Source: Euryodendron excelsum
Lineage: Eukaryota; Streptophyta; Magnoliopsida; Ericales; Pentaphylacaceae
Length of the DNA: 64,000 nucleotides
Direction: 5' to 3'
Assembly: GCA_033060915.1 (NCBI GenBank)
Contig: CM065390.1
Location: forward strand, 21,720,001 to 21,784,000
The position numbers and the translations under genes are program-made. Below are positions 11,693 to 23,784 of the stretch, piece by piece. A model generated the notes under the pieces. That model saw nothing but the letters and a program-made list of their open reading frames with translations. It was not told the origin of the DNA and searched no databases. The first letter of the stretch is position 1. Every line of letters begins with the position of its first letter.

Positions 11693-12867
11693 ACTACCTA
11701 AAAATTGGTTGGTAGATAGTTGAGCCTGATCTTACATTGGAACTCTTTGAATGCACTACCTAAACCCAAAAGCTACAAGGTATTATATTAATCCTTCAAA
11801 ATGATATGCTTAATAGCAAACCTAACGCACTTCTAATTGTCTGAAATATCTTGTACTAATAACTCATAAGAATAATAAGACGTCAGAAGGGAAAACTAAT
11901 AAAACCATTTCAAATCACAGAAAAACTAAGTCAGATCATTTACCTTCTCCATGTGATCTGGTGACACTACAGACAACCGAAGGAAAATCCGTAGAAGATT
12001 ATTGAAAAGAATAAGACAAAATAAAGTATCAGGATCTAGTTGGCATCAAAATGAAATCAAGCTTTATTGATGCAAATACAAGGCAGTATAAGATAGTTGA
12101 CAAAACCTTACTCTCCTAAAATCATAAGCAATTTCAAATTGGAAAAACCATCCTCAATACCCACAAAATTATAAAAGGAGGTGTAATGCTATCAAAATAG
12201 ATCTAAGATGTGTTCCTTGTATCCTTTTTATCTTTTGGTACTCCATATATCTTTTATGATTTTCATTTGTGATAAACACCACCGATATTAAACTACATAT
12301 GTCTTTTGAATGATGTTATTTGTAAATACGAATACATGCTAAAATTTCAAGTATTGTAATAGAACAAACTCTATTCAATAAACAGGGGAAAAAAAAACAC
12401 TGACACAAGGGGGAAAAAAGTTTCCTATGTCTAAATTTTGTTTTTGGGTAAAATTGAACCCACTGATAGAAGGTGTTTTGAACCCTCGTACAAGAGTTGG
12501 GTCAATAAGTAAGAATTCAGTACATAGGTATCATCTTTGTTTGGGGGTACTAGCTCCATTATTATTTTTACTCTCGGTCAATGTTGGACCCGAGAATCAT
12601 ACTTAGGGGGCCCAAACTATAAGCTTTCATAATTTCGAAAATATTATTAATTGCTAATAAATTTTTCAGTCAATGTTAAGATAAACATGTAGTTAACAAA
12701 AGACAACAAAAGAGAATTACATAAATATTATAAAATACAAAAGGGATCAATTTCTCCATATAGATCAACGTTAAACACAAAACAACAAAAATCATCTCGT
12801 ATCAACTCAAGTTAGGCATTTTAAGTTGAGCTCAACTTTCTTTCATGCAATAGAACTCATCTATTAT
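11693..12867. other. No gene recognised; contains a segment repeated at 45634-45762
   Basis: AT-rich, no convincing open frame. Positions 11695-11832 resemble 45634-45762 in the same orientation (shared blocks cctaaaaattgg, caaacctaacgcactt). The 3' half leads into the end of the hAT element; a taggggg motif lies at 12604. Confidence 0.5.
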
Positions 12868-15270
12868 CTAATTGGTATCAAAATTTTGAGCTATTTCCTT
12901 CTCAATATATGTGATCAAATAATTTGCTAGAAAATCATCTTCCATCTTGTTACGAAGTTTAGTCTTAACAAGACTCATAGATGAAAATGCATGTTTTGTG
13001 GTTGCCGTTGAAACAGGAAGAGTTAGCACAAGGCGAATCAATCCATCTACAAGAGGATAAATCATTGACTTTTTTGTTTTCTTCAACACTTGGTATAACT
13101 CTGATATTGTTGACACATTTTGTAACTCATGACATTGATGGATATCAAGTTCATAATGTTGCAATTGAAATTTCAAATGCAACTTCTCTTGCTCAATGAA
13201 GTCTTGAGGATAAAATTTACTCGCAAGCTTGCAAATATTATCAATGTTAAAAGATCTATACTCATTTCAAGGATCCAAAGCTAAGCTTGGAATGAATAAC
13301 TTCACCATATCCTCATTCAATCTATTATTCAATTCTTGTAATTGAGTGTTGATTGTGGCTATGAATACATCAACCTGATAGTGGTGCTCTATTGTGATTT
13401 GATCTCTTTGAAGACGAGAATGACTTTGATCGGCATTGTATCAAGCACTCATGTCAGGAATCTCTATATCATGTTTCTCACAAAATAATTTTACCTTTCC
13501 AAACCAAGAGTCCCTTCCAATTTCTCTCATTTATTGGATAAGTACTTGTGTTGTTGAAACTAAATGCATGCATTGCATTCAATATGTCTTGAGGCTTACA
13601 TTGCAAAGCTTGGCAAAGATAGTTGGTGATCTCTATGATCTCTCTCATAAGATGCAAGTTGAACATAAATTCAAATGATGTAATGGTATCATAAGTTGAA
13701 TCTACATCACCTCGTTGTAAATAATTGTTCCTATCAACAATGATATTTTTTAAGATTGAGTAAGTTGCATCAAACATAATCATCAAATTTTGAATAGAAC
13801 TAAAATGAGAATCCCATCGATTATCTCCTGCTCGTTTTATAGTGCCAATTTGATTTAAACTTTTACCAATTTCAATCTCATCAATAGCAAGCATTTTTGT
13901 AAGTTCAGCAGCTTGAGCAACTCTCAATTGGTCATTACGTTTACAAGAAGAACCAATAATATTGACTGTACGAGTTAATTTGAAGAAGAATTGTTGAATG
14001 GAAATAACCTTTCTTATTGCCGCAATCAATGCTAATTAAAGTCGATGAGCAAGACAATAAATATAATATGTATAGGGGCACTCAGAAGAAAATAAAGCTT
14101 GCAAACCAGCCCATTCTCCATGCATATTACTAGCTCCATCGTATCCTTGACCACAAATACATTGTATACTAAATCATGGCGAGAAAGAACAACAACTATT
14201 TCATTTTTCAAGGTTGAAGCAGTAGTAACTTAAACATGGATTAGATCAAAGAAACGTTCTCATACAAAGCCACACTTAAAAACAACTCTTAAGACAATGG
14301 CCATGTGCTCTCTTTTAGATTTATCACGAGCTTCATCTACAATAATGCAAAACTTTGCATCACCGATTTCTTGACGAATGAAATTCCTTGTTCTGTTTGA
14401 GAAAATTTGTAAAATCTCCTTTTGAATCTTATGGGATACATATGAAGCATTTTTTGGAGCATTCTCTAACACAACTACAGTTACCTCCTCATTGTAAGAG
14501 GCTAAAATCTTGATCATTTAAAGAAAGTTACCCCTATTTTTTGAATCGGGACGTTCATTATGGACTCTAAAAGCACAAGCTTGGAACGTTAGTCATTTGG
14601 TAGCATCTATTGATGCCTTTAACCGCAATCGATTATTTGCAATTTGTTGAGAAGTTTGTTGCTCAATTAACTTCTCAATGTGTTGTGACTGCTTCATCAA
14701 ATATTGACAACCTTTCACAGCTTTCTTGTGCAAGGAGTTGGGATCTTTTCCAACATGAGTTAGAGAAGCACAATTTCCCCCATCATTAACTTTCTTCCAT
14801 GATTGAAATCCTTCAACAATGAAAGCACTTGATCTAGGGCGCCTTGTTGGCTTAGTGAAGAGATAACATGGAAGACAAAATGCGACAACTTTGGTTGGAG
14901 AATATTCTAACCAATCTAGAAATAACTTGAACCAAGAAGCTTGAAAGCGATGGGGATGTTTATCATTAGACAAGTGGTATTTAGAAAGAATATGTTGATA
15001 AGGCCTCGCTTTAATATAAGCTCATCGGATTTTATCTTGTTGGTTGATAGGATATTCTAATATTTGTTGACATAATCCCGGGTCATGCTCTAAAAAAGAG
15101 ATATAAATTTCTTTTGATTCAATTCTAGGAATTTTGAAAGGACGATATTCGGGGATTGAAGCTTCAACATTGGAATTAGGGGGCTCAAGGGAAGTTAGTC
15201 TACTAGCTTCTGAACTTTGGGAATCTCTTTTCTTGAAGAAGGCATCAATTGTAGTTTTCTTCATCATCAT
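12868..15270 (-). pseudogene. hAT-family transposase, TTF-zinc-finger type, degraded
   Basis: Minus strand, read from 15270 down. The start at ATG (MMMKKTTIDAFFKKRD) is typical of plant TTF-type zinc-finger hAT proteins. Next come a TTF-like finger region (WFKLFLDWLEYS, CLPCYLF; 14973-14593), a DUF4371-like segment (IVDEARDKSKREHMAIVLR; 14517-14260), a central catalytic-domain segment with NRWDSHF (14029-13478), and the C-terminal hAT dimerisation motif (FSSMSLVKTKLRNKM; 13182-12868). Order and spacing fit one protein of roughly 750-800 residues. At least four stops or frameshifts separate the pieces, so it cannot make a full transposase. The function in the intact family is cut-and-paste transposition. 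Terminal repeats were not securely found. Confidence 0.85.
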
Positions 15271-17171
15271 TAACCTATATTTTCAATTTGACTTCTATTA
15301 AATGAGCTAAAACATAATTCTAGCTAAATAATTCAACATTTAACTACTTTTACAATTTAAATAAAAGAAGAATGTGCATAATATAATAATAGCAGAGTGA
15401 ATCAGTGACAATTGATGAAGAGATAGATGAGTAATTCAACACCAAATCAAAGAGTGAATGAAAAATAGCCAATAAATGCATGTAAACAAACATTGTTGTT
15501 AAATTGTAAAACAAAATAAAATAAAACAATAAACTACAAGAGAGGGAGGGTTAATACATAGATCCATGTTTTGTACATAAAGAGAGAGAGAGAGAGAGAG
15601 TCAGATTAAAAAGACTTGCCAAGAGAGTTAAACAATATAGAGAAAAATGGAGTAATAGCTTCTGATCACAGATTCACAGACAGTGCGGAGTGCCCATCAC
15701 CATAGGCCCACGACAACAAAGAAGAAGAAGAAGAAAAGAAATTAAAATCCTAACTTTTTGAATTCTGTCCTACTTCTAAAAGGTTTATTAATATAATATC
15801 TATATTGAATAGTTTTGCTTTGTTGTACAATTTAAACTAAAAAAAAAACAAAACAAAGTAGGGCCTTATGTAAAAGTAGGCTTCAACTGCCTTGTGTCTT
15901 CCCAAAGAAGATTTATTATGAAAACTTCAATTCTAGATAAATATGTGGGCTCACTTTTTGCTACATTAAGCAACATGTGAAATAAGTTGGGAGCCAGCCT
16001 TAAGTACTTCACAAATCTATGTCTAAATTATACATACAGTAGTAGAAATATATTTTTTTTTTGCAGGGGCCATAGCCCCCTAGCCGTGGCCCCCTAGCCC
16101 CCTTCGTCGGTTTGCTGTTGCTCTCGATATATTGCATAGGTGCCCCATTGAAAACCTTAATGTTAATAGCAGTAATTGGTACTACCTTACCTATTTGTTC
16201 ACGAGTCTAGGTTGTACGTATATATAGTTACACATACTCTATATTCTTTTTTCTTAAATTGTGTTTGTCTATTTAATGCTTTAGCCTTTATTATGTTATT
16301 TCTTTTTTTTTTTTAAACCATCTTTGTTATTTTATTTACTTAATATAAATATGGGTTTTAGTTCTTTGATGAGAAAATGTTAGTCCATCTTTTAAAGTTT
16401 TATCCATCTGATTTTTTTTATAGTGGTTTTCATGGCATTTGACAATCAAATTTAGAACTACAATTGTTGATATGAGCACTGACGGTGAATTTCAAACTCA
16501 AAAGGAATTGGTGACCTTGCTAGAAAGTTGGTAGAGATAAAAAAAAGGATCTCATATATTCCTAAGTCTATTTGATTATGAAATTAGCGATGCTTCTACC
16601 CATTGCAATTGCAATATAGAAAAAAAAATTTCAACTATGAAATTCATAAAGCGTGGATTGTATATCGAATTGAAGATCAGTGGATGAATTATTGTTTTGA
16701 TTACTTTTTATTGAAATGATGTATTTAATAGTAATGATTATAAGGTTATTTTTTAATAATTTCAAAATATTAAATCATGTGGAGGCCAATTGCAAAATTA
16801 CATGTATTTGCATGCCTTTTTGTTAAAACAATAGTATCAATACATAAAAATTATCTTTCTTTTGTGATTTGAAAAGTTTAAATTAGTTTGTCGATTTATT
16901 GAAAATATGTGATAAATATGGCAGTAAATGTCCAAATTGGTAGTATTCAATGTTTTGAATGTCAACACTAACAAAATACCTTCTGTAAAAAGACAACTTG
17001 GAAAGATATGCAATTATGTAGCTGAAAGTGATAAATATAAGATACATACGATCTCTACAAAATTCCAAAGTTTTAGTCGGTAAACAATTATTTCTTCATA
17101 ATCACATCACATTAAATTTAGCTTGGAAAAAAATACAGTTCTATTGCTTTTTACTAGTGAAACGAAAACTC
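15271..17171. other. No gene recognised; AT-rich spacer with short repeats
   Basis: Contains the (AG)n tract at 15581-15600, several poly-A/T runs and a GC-rich block ggccccctagccccc at 16088-16102. No frame with recognisable protein features. The first few hundred bases are probably the 5' part of the hAT element. Confidence 0.5.
15581..15600. repeat. (AG)n microsatellite
   Basis: Ten AG dinucleotides in a row, upstream of the hAT coding remnant. Confidence 0.9.
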
Positions 17172-17319
17172 GGCTCCGCTTGGAATCCGGATTTTCGGTG
17201 AGAAAATGAAAATGTGAAGGAATAATGAACAAAAATAAAGAATATTTTTGTTCACTTTTCCTTTATATTTTCCTTTTCCTTTGCTTTTTCTACAAAAAAT
17301 CTGGATTCCAAACGAAGCG
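17172..17319. mobile_element. Small MITE with about 24-bp inverted ends
   Basis: The left end ggctccgcttggaatccgg (17172-) and the right end (reverse complement cgcttcgtttggaatccag, from 17319) are inverted repeats through ggaatcc.gatttt. They flank about 100 bp of AT-rich sequence, which itself has gaaaatgaaaa/tattttcctttt symmetry. The size and non-coding core fit a miniature inverted-repeat transposon. A target duplication is not clear. Confidence 0.55.
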
Positions 17320-17633
17320 TAATTCTCTAAGGAAACAAGTATGATATGGAGAATCATATTCCATCCAATAAATTGACAAAATGTACAGAATTAATCATAA
17401 TTAACAACATGTTAGTAGATTATCAACGTGATCATTTAACTCTATGCTTATATATATACACACACATTTATACTGATACATATATCATACTATGAAAACT
17501 TCAACCCTAGAAATCAAAATCAATAGACAAAATCTAAGAGAAGAAGGGCAAGAAATTCATCATAGTTTATGATAGGTGAAATAATCAAACAGTTCATTAT
17601 TGGATTTTCAACCCTGAAATCTTGAAAACAAAT
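17320..17633. other. Spacer before Mutator-like element
   Basis: AT-rich sequence with a tatatatacacacaca tract near 17450. No gene seen. The last bases, aaaacaaat, abut the terminal inverted repeat and resemble the sequence just after the right end. Confidence 0.5.
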
Positions 17634-17912
17634 TGGGCCTTTTACCAAAAGAGGGTTATTTCATTCAATAAATATTAACTAGGGTCACTTTTTCAATGCT
17701 TACAAAACACTGGTTAGACGTCATTAGCATTGACGCCTTTAGCCAAAGTGTCAATATTGATGACGATTTACATTTTAATTTCTTGTAATAAGAAAATTGA
17801 ATTATGAAAAATAACTAAAAGCGTCAATAGCACTGACGCTTTTAATTCTCCTATTAAAAGCGTCATTTATAATGACACTTTATGTGGTTTAAACGAAAGG
17901 CATCAATACTGT
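17634..17912 (+). repeat. MULE left terminal inverted repeat
   Basis: Pairs with 27562-27848 inverted. Shared blocks in order: gggccttt.accaaaagag, ttcaataaatatta, ggtcactttt, tacaaaacac, gtcattagcattgac, gaaaaataactaaaagcgtc, gtttaaacgaaaggc. A few mismatches and small indels are present. Confidence 0.9.
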
Positions 17913-17993
17913 TAACGTCTTTTATTATTTAGCTGAAAACGTCAATAGTATTGACGATTTTCTTTTAAAAAAGTCAATAGTATTGACGCTTTT
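17718..17993. repeat. Array of hairpin motifs AAAAGCGTCAATA / TATTGACGCTTTT
   Basis: Seven imperfect palindromes of about 26 bp at roughly 17718, 17745, 17817, 17856, 17896, 17936 and 17967. Each has arms like aaaagcgtcaata and tattgacgctttt around a 1-4 base centre. The last two lie inside the inverted repeat edge. Four more are in the right end. Subterminal repeats of this kind often bind transposase; that role here is inference. Confidence 0.8.
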
Positions 17994-18905
17994 AGCATTC
18001 CACACTTATATTAGCGGGATTTTTCTTAGTTAGGTTGAATTTTTGATCGTCTTATCGCTGGCTCTCTCTTGACTTTTGCTTCGACGGGCACTTCCAATGA
18101 ACGGCTTGAGAACTCTTCGCCGGTATCCCTTTCTCTCCGGTTTTCTTCGTCCCAATCACTTTGTTTGTGGCCCTCCCTGTCATTGTCTACATTTTTGAAA
18201 GTTAGGGTTTTGACACTGAGGTAACATTGCTATCTCTTCGTCTCTCTCTCTCGCTCTATATATAGTTAAGTTACTACTATATATGTATTGGTTGAATTAC
18301 TATTGGCAAAATGGAATATTACGAATGTTATATATATACATATATATATATGTATGTATAGGTTTCTGTCTTTGTCTTTCTATTGTTTTTTTTCTTTCTT
18401 TTAACGTTTATATATATTCAACAGTGGATGTGTAGTCTTGAGTTTGTTATGTGCTATGTGCATTACATCAGTTAAGAATAAAACCTTTAACTTTAATATT
18501 TTTATGGAATACTAAAATAAGAAAATTGAAGAGGGATTGGGTAAAAACGTTGCACTATCATTAGGAAAAAAAGAAGAAGAACCTTAATGTTTTATTTCTA
18601 CCCATCATGGTTTAGAGTGAAATAATCCAAAGAGCCTAACTCAATTGGTTATCAATGAAATCGTTGATCCCATAATGCTAAAAACCATTACTATTTTATT
18701 TCCATTCTAGTAAGTGTAGTACTTGATGACTTTGTCCTCTTTCCTTTTTTTTTTTTTCATATGGTTTGAATTATCTTCACATCAATGGATACATCACATT
18801 AGCTCTTGCAAGTTGTTCATAGTGATTATTTAAATTTAAGTTTAAATTGATCTAGCTTCATCTAACTTGTATTTTCATATGTTTAGTTAGAGTAAGTTTG
18901 ACTAA
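17994..18905 (+). other. Probable 5' leader of MULE transposase
   Basis: No recognisable protein. The stretch 18060-18225 is CT-rich (ctctctct, ccggtatccctttctctcc), as in plant leaders, and ends in a possible splice donor gag/gtaaca at about 18222. A long AT-rich intron with a tatatata tract near 18330-18360 may follow up to the ATG at 18906. The exon structure is inference. Confidence 0.35.
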
Positions 18906-21795
18906 ATGGGTACCGTAAAGGTGATGTGCTATTGGGGCGGGACGATAGTACAAGACACTGACAAAGGCATATCATATGATACCAAAGCAACGGGGTTTTA
19001 CAGTACACAAAACAGAAGAACACTTGAAGAATTAGAACAGTTTCTTATGCCCAAGGTTGTAGATGAAGGGGGAAATATTTGTTTGAAGTTGATATCCAAA
19101 CATCCCTGTAGACAATGTGAGAGGTTCATTTATTACAAGAAGTGCCCATCAATGATGACATGACCTTGGATAGTGTGCTGGACATCTCGTCGTGTATTTC
19201 GACATTGAATTATGCTGAACTGTACGTGGAGAAAGAGAACATAACGAGTAAGTTGAAAGCACTGGAGCCGATGTATTTAGGTTATGTGGCGTACAATGTT
19301 CATGGAAGTTGAAATGAATTTCCAAGGATGCACACTTTATTGTTGACTCAGGGGGCATACAGTGGCATTCCCGGCTCATTCACTGGGATGTTGACGTAAC
19401 AATCTTACATCACGGCTTCATAGTATGCCGATATGTCCCCACACTTGTATTATCCAATGTATAGGTCATACATTGCCGGGGCCTCACAGATGCAACATGA
19501 CATTGGTACAAGTTTAGGGGCTGGGCGTCTATCTTCACTACACTTATTGACTTCCCCAGTTTACAAGTTCCACTCGCTTGTTGACAAGTACATTAATATG
19601 GGTGGTGATGGAGCTGAAGGATGTGTATCTGATAGTGCAGGTCCTGATCTAAATGTGGACGAGGACATTGACGCTGAATTAATGGCTAATGATGAATCTA
19701 TTGATGAGGGGCATGAATTTGGTGAACTGCTATCATCCTCCGTTGATATACCTGAACAATATACTCCTATCCCTTTCTTCATAAAATTGGAGGGGGGTGG
19801 TGACAGTACCGTAACCAGTCGGGACCTTTATTATTGTGGGAACGAATGAAGCCTGGAGACTGTAGAGTTTGAAAAGGGGATGATCCTTAAAGACAAAGAT
19901 TCCGTGAAATATGCAGTAAAGATGTACAATGTGAAGAAAAGAAAACAGTACGTGGTGCTGGTGAAAACGGGTAAGAAGGTTTGGGATGTAAGGTGCAAGC
20001 ATGATTACAACTGGAGGTTTAGAGTGTCAAAGAAAGAGAAACATGGTTTCTTTGAGGTTAAGACGTATCTCGATCCACATTATTGTATGTTTATGAGATT
20101 GTAGAGGAGCCACTGTAACATTGATACTGATTTCATTACGATGGTCATACTGGACTCAGTTAAGGTAAACTATATTTCTTTTCAATCAATGTAATTTCAA
20201 ATTAAAACGGGAGTTGTTTATGTGTACACTTGAATACATTCGGTGTTCGTGTACAGGCAGACGTGAAAATGAAGGTGGCGTCGCTTATCACCATCTTACG
20301 AATTGCATTAAAGCACATAATATCTTATAGGAAGGCATGGCTTGCAAAAATGAGGGCCATTGAGGTGATATTTGGGAATTGGGACAAGTCGTACACGAAG
20401 CTATAGACCTTTAATTCTAGGATAGTTGTAGACTGAAATGTGTTGCCATCGAGTACGCCGGATGAGGTGGTGTTTAATTATGTGTTCTGAGCTTTCGAAC
20501 TCGCCATCAATGGATTCGCTTATTGCCTTCCTATTATCAGCATTAATGGGACTTCTCTTAATAGTAAATACACCAGGAAGATGCGGGTAGCTACCGCACC
20601 ATCTGGCCATAAACACATTTTACCACTTGCTTTTGCCATTATAAATGAAGAGAATACAACGTCTTAGTCGTGGTTTATTAAGAACTTGAGATAACATGTA
20701 GTGCCTAATCATAAGGGTATCACGTTAATATCTGATAAGCACGCGGGCCTATTGAATGTTATTGTGCGGTACAAGGAACATCAACGTTTACGACCCGTTG
20801 GATATCATTGATATTGCCTCAGGCACATTCGTAATAACTTTAATAAGAAATTCAGCAACACAAAACTCATGGATTTGGTATGGAGGGTTGGTAATTGCCA
20901 TCAAATTTGAAAGTTCAACTTGATTATGAAGGAGATTGAAATTCTTAAACTAGAGGCATTAACTTGGTTGCAAGAGATGGCGCCTGAAAAGTAGACACTT
21001 GCACATGATGGAGGTCGTAGGTGGGGGATATTGACTACAAACCTATTAGAAGGATTCAACAATCTATTGACGGGCACTCGGAATGTGCCTATCATGGCAT
21101 GTGTGTAAAATACATTCCACCGGCTTGTTAAGTATTTTGATGAGAGGAGAATTGAATGTATTAAGAATCGGGCTGCTGGTGTGAAATATGGCCAAAAAGT
21201 ACAAAAATAAATAGAAAAATACCAATGCAAAGGAAACACACATTTAGTGAAAGTGTTTAATAAGTAATTACCTTGCCATCACTTTTAAGATTACCATTAT
21301 TTTTGTGAAAATGATAATGATTTCAATTTTGTTCACAAGCAAGAAGGTGAATATAAGGTCAAATTCACACACCGCGGGAGACTGGGTGGGCACAAGTAGG
21401 TTGTAAAACTTAACTAGCCCATTTGTTCTTGTTCAAAATACATCATCAACAAATATCCTTGTTCACACATGCTTGCTGTCACTGCGAACTTAAGCATCGA
21501 TCAGTTTTACTTGGTGGCGCTAGAGTACAAAATTGATGTATACCCACACATTTGGGATTCTAAATTTAGCCCATTGCCCCATGAAGATTACTGACCCTTG
21601 AGTAGTACGTCCACGTTGCTCCCCAATGCATACCATTTGTGATTACTGAATCCAAAGCCAGGTCAGCCCAAAACGGCCCGTATTCGTAATGAAATGGACA
21701 CCTCTAGGCAAAAGCACAACTATCATTGCAGTATTTGTCAATAAACTGGGCACGATAAGCAAAAATGTTCGGAGAAGCTTCGACGAGTGGCATAG
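18906..21795 (+). pseudogene. MuDR-type MULE transposase, degraded
   Basis: Starts at ATG 18906 with MGTVKVMCYWGG, the N-terminal PB1-like region of MuDR-type proteins. An acidic linker follows (19433-19849), then the Mutator DNA-binding domain (19880-20104; VRCKHDYNWRFRVSKKEKHG). An intron at 20165-20256 (AAG/GTAAAC to TACAG/GCAG) leads to the MULE transposase core. Visible core motifs are PLAFAIINEEN, ISDKHAGLLN (second catalytic Asp) and a WGILTTNLLEGFNNLL segment near the conserved Glu. After it come a SWIM-type finger CSC...CSH (21423-21475) and a CCHC-like knuckle CSICQ.TGHDKQKC (about 21735-21775). More than ten in-frame stops and several shifts are present. The intact protein excises and reinserts the element. 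Confidence 0.85.
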
Positions 21796-22058
21796 TAGTA
21801 GTTGTTGTTTGGACACCTTAATGTTATATTAAGTAACTGTATTTTGTTATGGATAAAATGTATTTTGTTCTGTAATATAGTTGTCTTGTCTCTATCGAAT
21901 CATGGACTTGGAATAACATGGACTTATATTAAATGAAACAGAAAATCTCAAATATGACCACTACATGGACATATATTACATGAAACATAAGATGGAAAAT
22001 ATTATCCTAACATATTAACTTATTTCACACCAAACTTAACTAGAAACAGGAATAAGCT
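21796..22058. other. Spacer between transposase and minus-strand gene
   Basis: AT-rich; presumably holds the 3' ends of the two converging genes. No motif recognised. Confidence 0.5.
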
Positions 22059-22830
22059 TTATGGACTAGTTTCATAATAACACGGTGGGTTGCCAGCAAC
22101 AGAAAGGCTACTAGGTAGATAGTTAACATAGTCATCGTCGTCTTCTTCTTTTGAGAAGTTTGTACGTTCTGGATTAGAAACTAGCAATGGATCTTCAATA
22201 ATGTCTATTATTCGTTATGTTGGATTAACACATTCTTTCTTCGCATGCTTTGTAAAATGATACCTATTCAACGTTCGTTGCATTTGGTTAATCTTGCGTT
22301 CGAGCCCTTTTATGACCTTGCTGGCAGAATGTGATGGATTGCCCTCACCTTAGCTGAACGGGTCTTTGGGACTCAGAGGCCATGCCATCGGCAATACAGC
22401 TTTTGTTCATGTCGTTTATCGAGTAAGTCTTCCACAGCAACCTCAACATGTTGCATTGGTCGTCTGTCACATTGTGGGGTGGTCGTTGGGATGCCTCGCC
22501 AATGAATATGTGGCTAATCGGACTCGTCGTATTGTGCATTACGATAGGTTTGTTAAGAAATTGACACTTTCGGCCATACTATTTGTTACCAATTGCATCC
22601 GTGTACGTACCCACCCTAAGAAAGTCCAAAGAGGTTCGGTTGTTTGAGTGCGTGCTATCGCTTGGGACCGAACGACTAGATGACGCACCCCGTAAACCTT
22701 TTTACTTCCGCGTCTTTGGAGGTGTGGCTGAGGTTTATGACTTATTGATGTTATCACACAACTTATATAGGCTATAATGGCTTCACGTGAAGCCTGCAAT
22801 TGATTAGCCAAGTCATGCAAAGATGTGGAG
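22059..22830 (-). pseudogene. Unrecognised minus-strand gene inside MULE
   Basis: Minus-strand frames read as protein-like pieces. One open piece covers about 22830-22540 without an ATG (upstream stop, first codons ACC ATT AAG). A second begins MHNTTSPISHIF at 22539. The third, in a shifted frame, gives KVIKGLERKINQMQ, KHAKKECVNPT and an acidic end EEDDDDYVNYLPSS before stop at 22059-22061. The Lys/Arg-rich then acidic C-terminus is clearer than anything on the opposite strand. I do not recognise the family. It converges on the transposase and diverges from the gene at 23339. A possible TATA (agtataaa on the minus strand) is at 22891-22898. At least two frameshifts and a stop; the start is uncertain. 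Confidence 0.4.
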
Positions 22831-23221
22831 GACAATACAATGGCTTTAGACTTAATGGTTCACGTGAAGGCTTTCGTACAGTGCAATAGATTTATACTGA
22901 ACACTTGTTATGTCATCTTTCACATGAAGGCTGCAATGGACTGGTAGTGAAGACTTGCATTAACCATTCTTAAGACTATAGGATATGATACATTCCTTTT
23001 CTGGCTTCACGTGAAGCTTGAAATGGATTGACACTGAAGACTTCCAAATGAATATAATGGAGTGAGACTAAAGACATTTTTCCCAGCCTCTCATGGACTT
23101 GTCATGTCAATTTCTCCAGCTTTTCACCGAAACAGTGCAATGCCTATAATGGTTTCACGTGAATCGTGAAATGGATTTAGACTATAAGGTATTGTACATT
23201 GGTAGAATGGCTTCATGTGAA
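22779..23221. promoter_or_regulatory. Array of TTCACGTGAA palindromes (G-box core)
   Basis: Four perfect TTCACGTGAA sites at 22782, 22859, 23006 and 23154, and two one-base variants at 22919 (TTCACATGAA) and 23212 (TTCATGTGAA). The first is embedded in a 16-bp palindrome, GGCTTCACGTGAAGCC. Surrounding words (tgcaatgga, gactgaagact) also recur, so it is a degenerate tandem repeat. CACGTG is the plant G-box bound by bZIP and bHLH factors (established knowledge). It lies between the minus gene ending at 22059 and the plus gene starting at 23339; a shared regulatory role is inference. Confidence 0.65.
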
Positions 23222-23275
23222 GACTTTAATTGATACAACAACCCATGAGTGCAGGCTAGGAGATGCAATGGATTG

Positions 23276-23283
23276 TATAAATA
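23276..23283 (+). promoter_or_regulatory. TATA box for small gene at 23339
   Basis: TATAAATA lies 56 bases upstream of the ATG at 23339 and just downstream of the G-box palindrome array. Confidence 0.55.
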
Positions 23284-23338
23284 CTGCCTATACAGGGGTG
23301 GAACTTCAACTATAAAACATTACCAATACTCCTCAGTC

Positions 23339-23784
23339 ATGACGACATACACTACTGAGGACATTTTCAAGGCTATGGGTTATCACTGGGTTGCATACAA
23401 TGAAATTTTTTTTGAATACCCTGTGGATGCAAATAAACGTTGCACACAGAGCACTATTAATACAATGTTAGAAGAGTTGTCATACAGAACTATAAGAACT
23501 GAGAATTGGTTACAGGCTTGCGAGCAGCCAGTCTTCGAATTCCTCGTCGATTGGCAATGAATATGCCTACCAATACTCCTCAGTTGTTACAGAAGGCATT
23601 GCACTGTTTTTGTGAAGAGGAGAATTAAATGCAAATGCAGTTATGGCGACATTCCTTCAGCGTGTCCGCGATTGAGTGTACTGAAGAGTGGTTAATGGTT
23701 GAGACATAATTTTATTTACGTGCTATGAATGACGAACAATATCAATCTGACATTGACATATCCGATGAAGATGAAAATCCATGA
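23339..23784 (+). pseudogene. Unrecognised small gene (about 148 codons), frameshifted
   Basis: The start chosen is ATG 23339 (MTTYTTEDIFKAMGYHW) because a TATA box sits 56-63 bases upstream; the open frame itself begins earlier, before the TATA. The first frame runs to 23560. A one-base shift there continues the coding sequence in another frame (MNMPTNTPQLLQKAL, CFCEEEN, then SDIDISDEDENP) to the stop at 23782-23784, with two internal stops (after CEEEN and VET). The acidic tail is notable. I do not recognise the family; no domain is evident. It converges with the minus-strand gene at 24055-24492, which is almost the same length. It lies between the transposase and the PMD gene of the MULE. 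Confidence 0.5.

Noticed and set aside
12604..16096. TAGGGGGCC at 12604-12612 and GGCCCCCTA at 16088-16096 as terminal inverted repeats of the hAT element
   Set aside because: Only 9 bases match, no further pairing inward, and the flanking 8 bases do not form a duplication, so it may be chance.
22366..22647. 93-codon plus-strand frame
   Set aside because: The opposite strand has the more protein-like, acidic-ended continuation; this frame ends without features.
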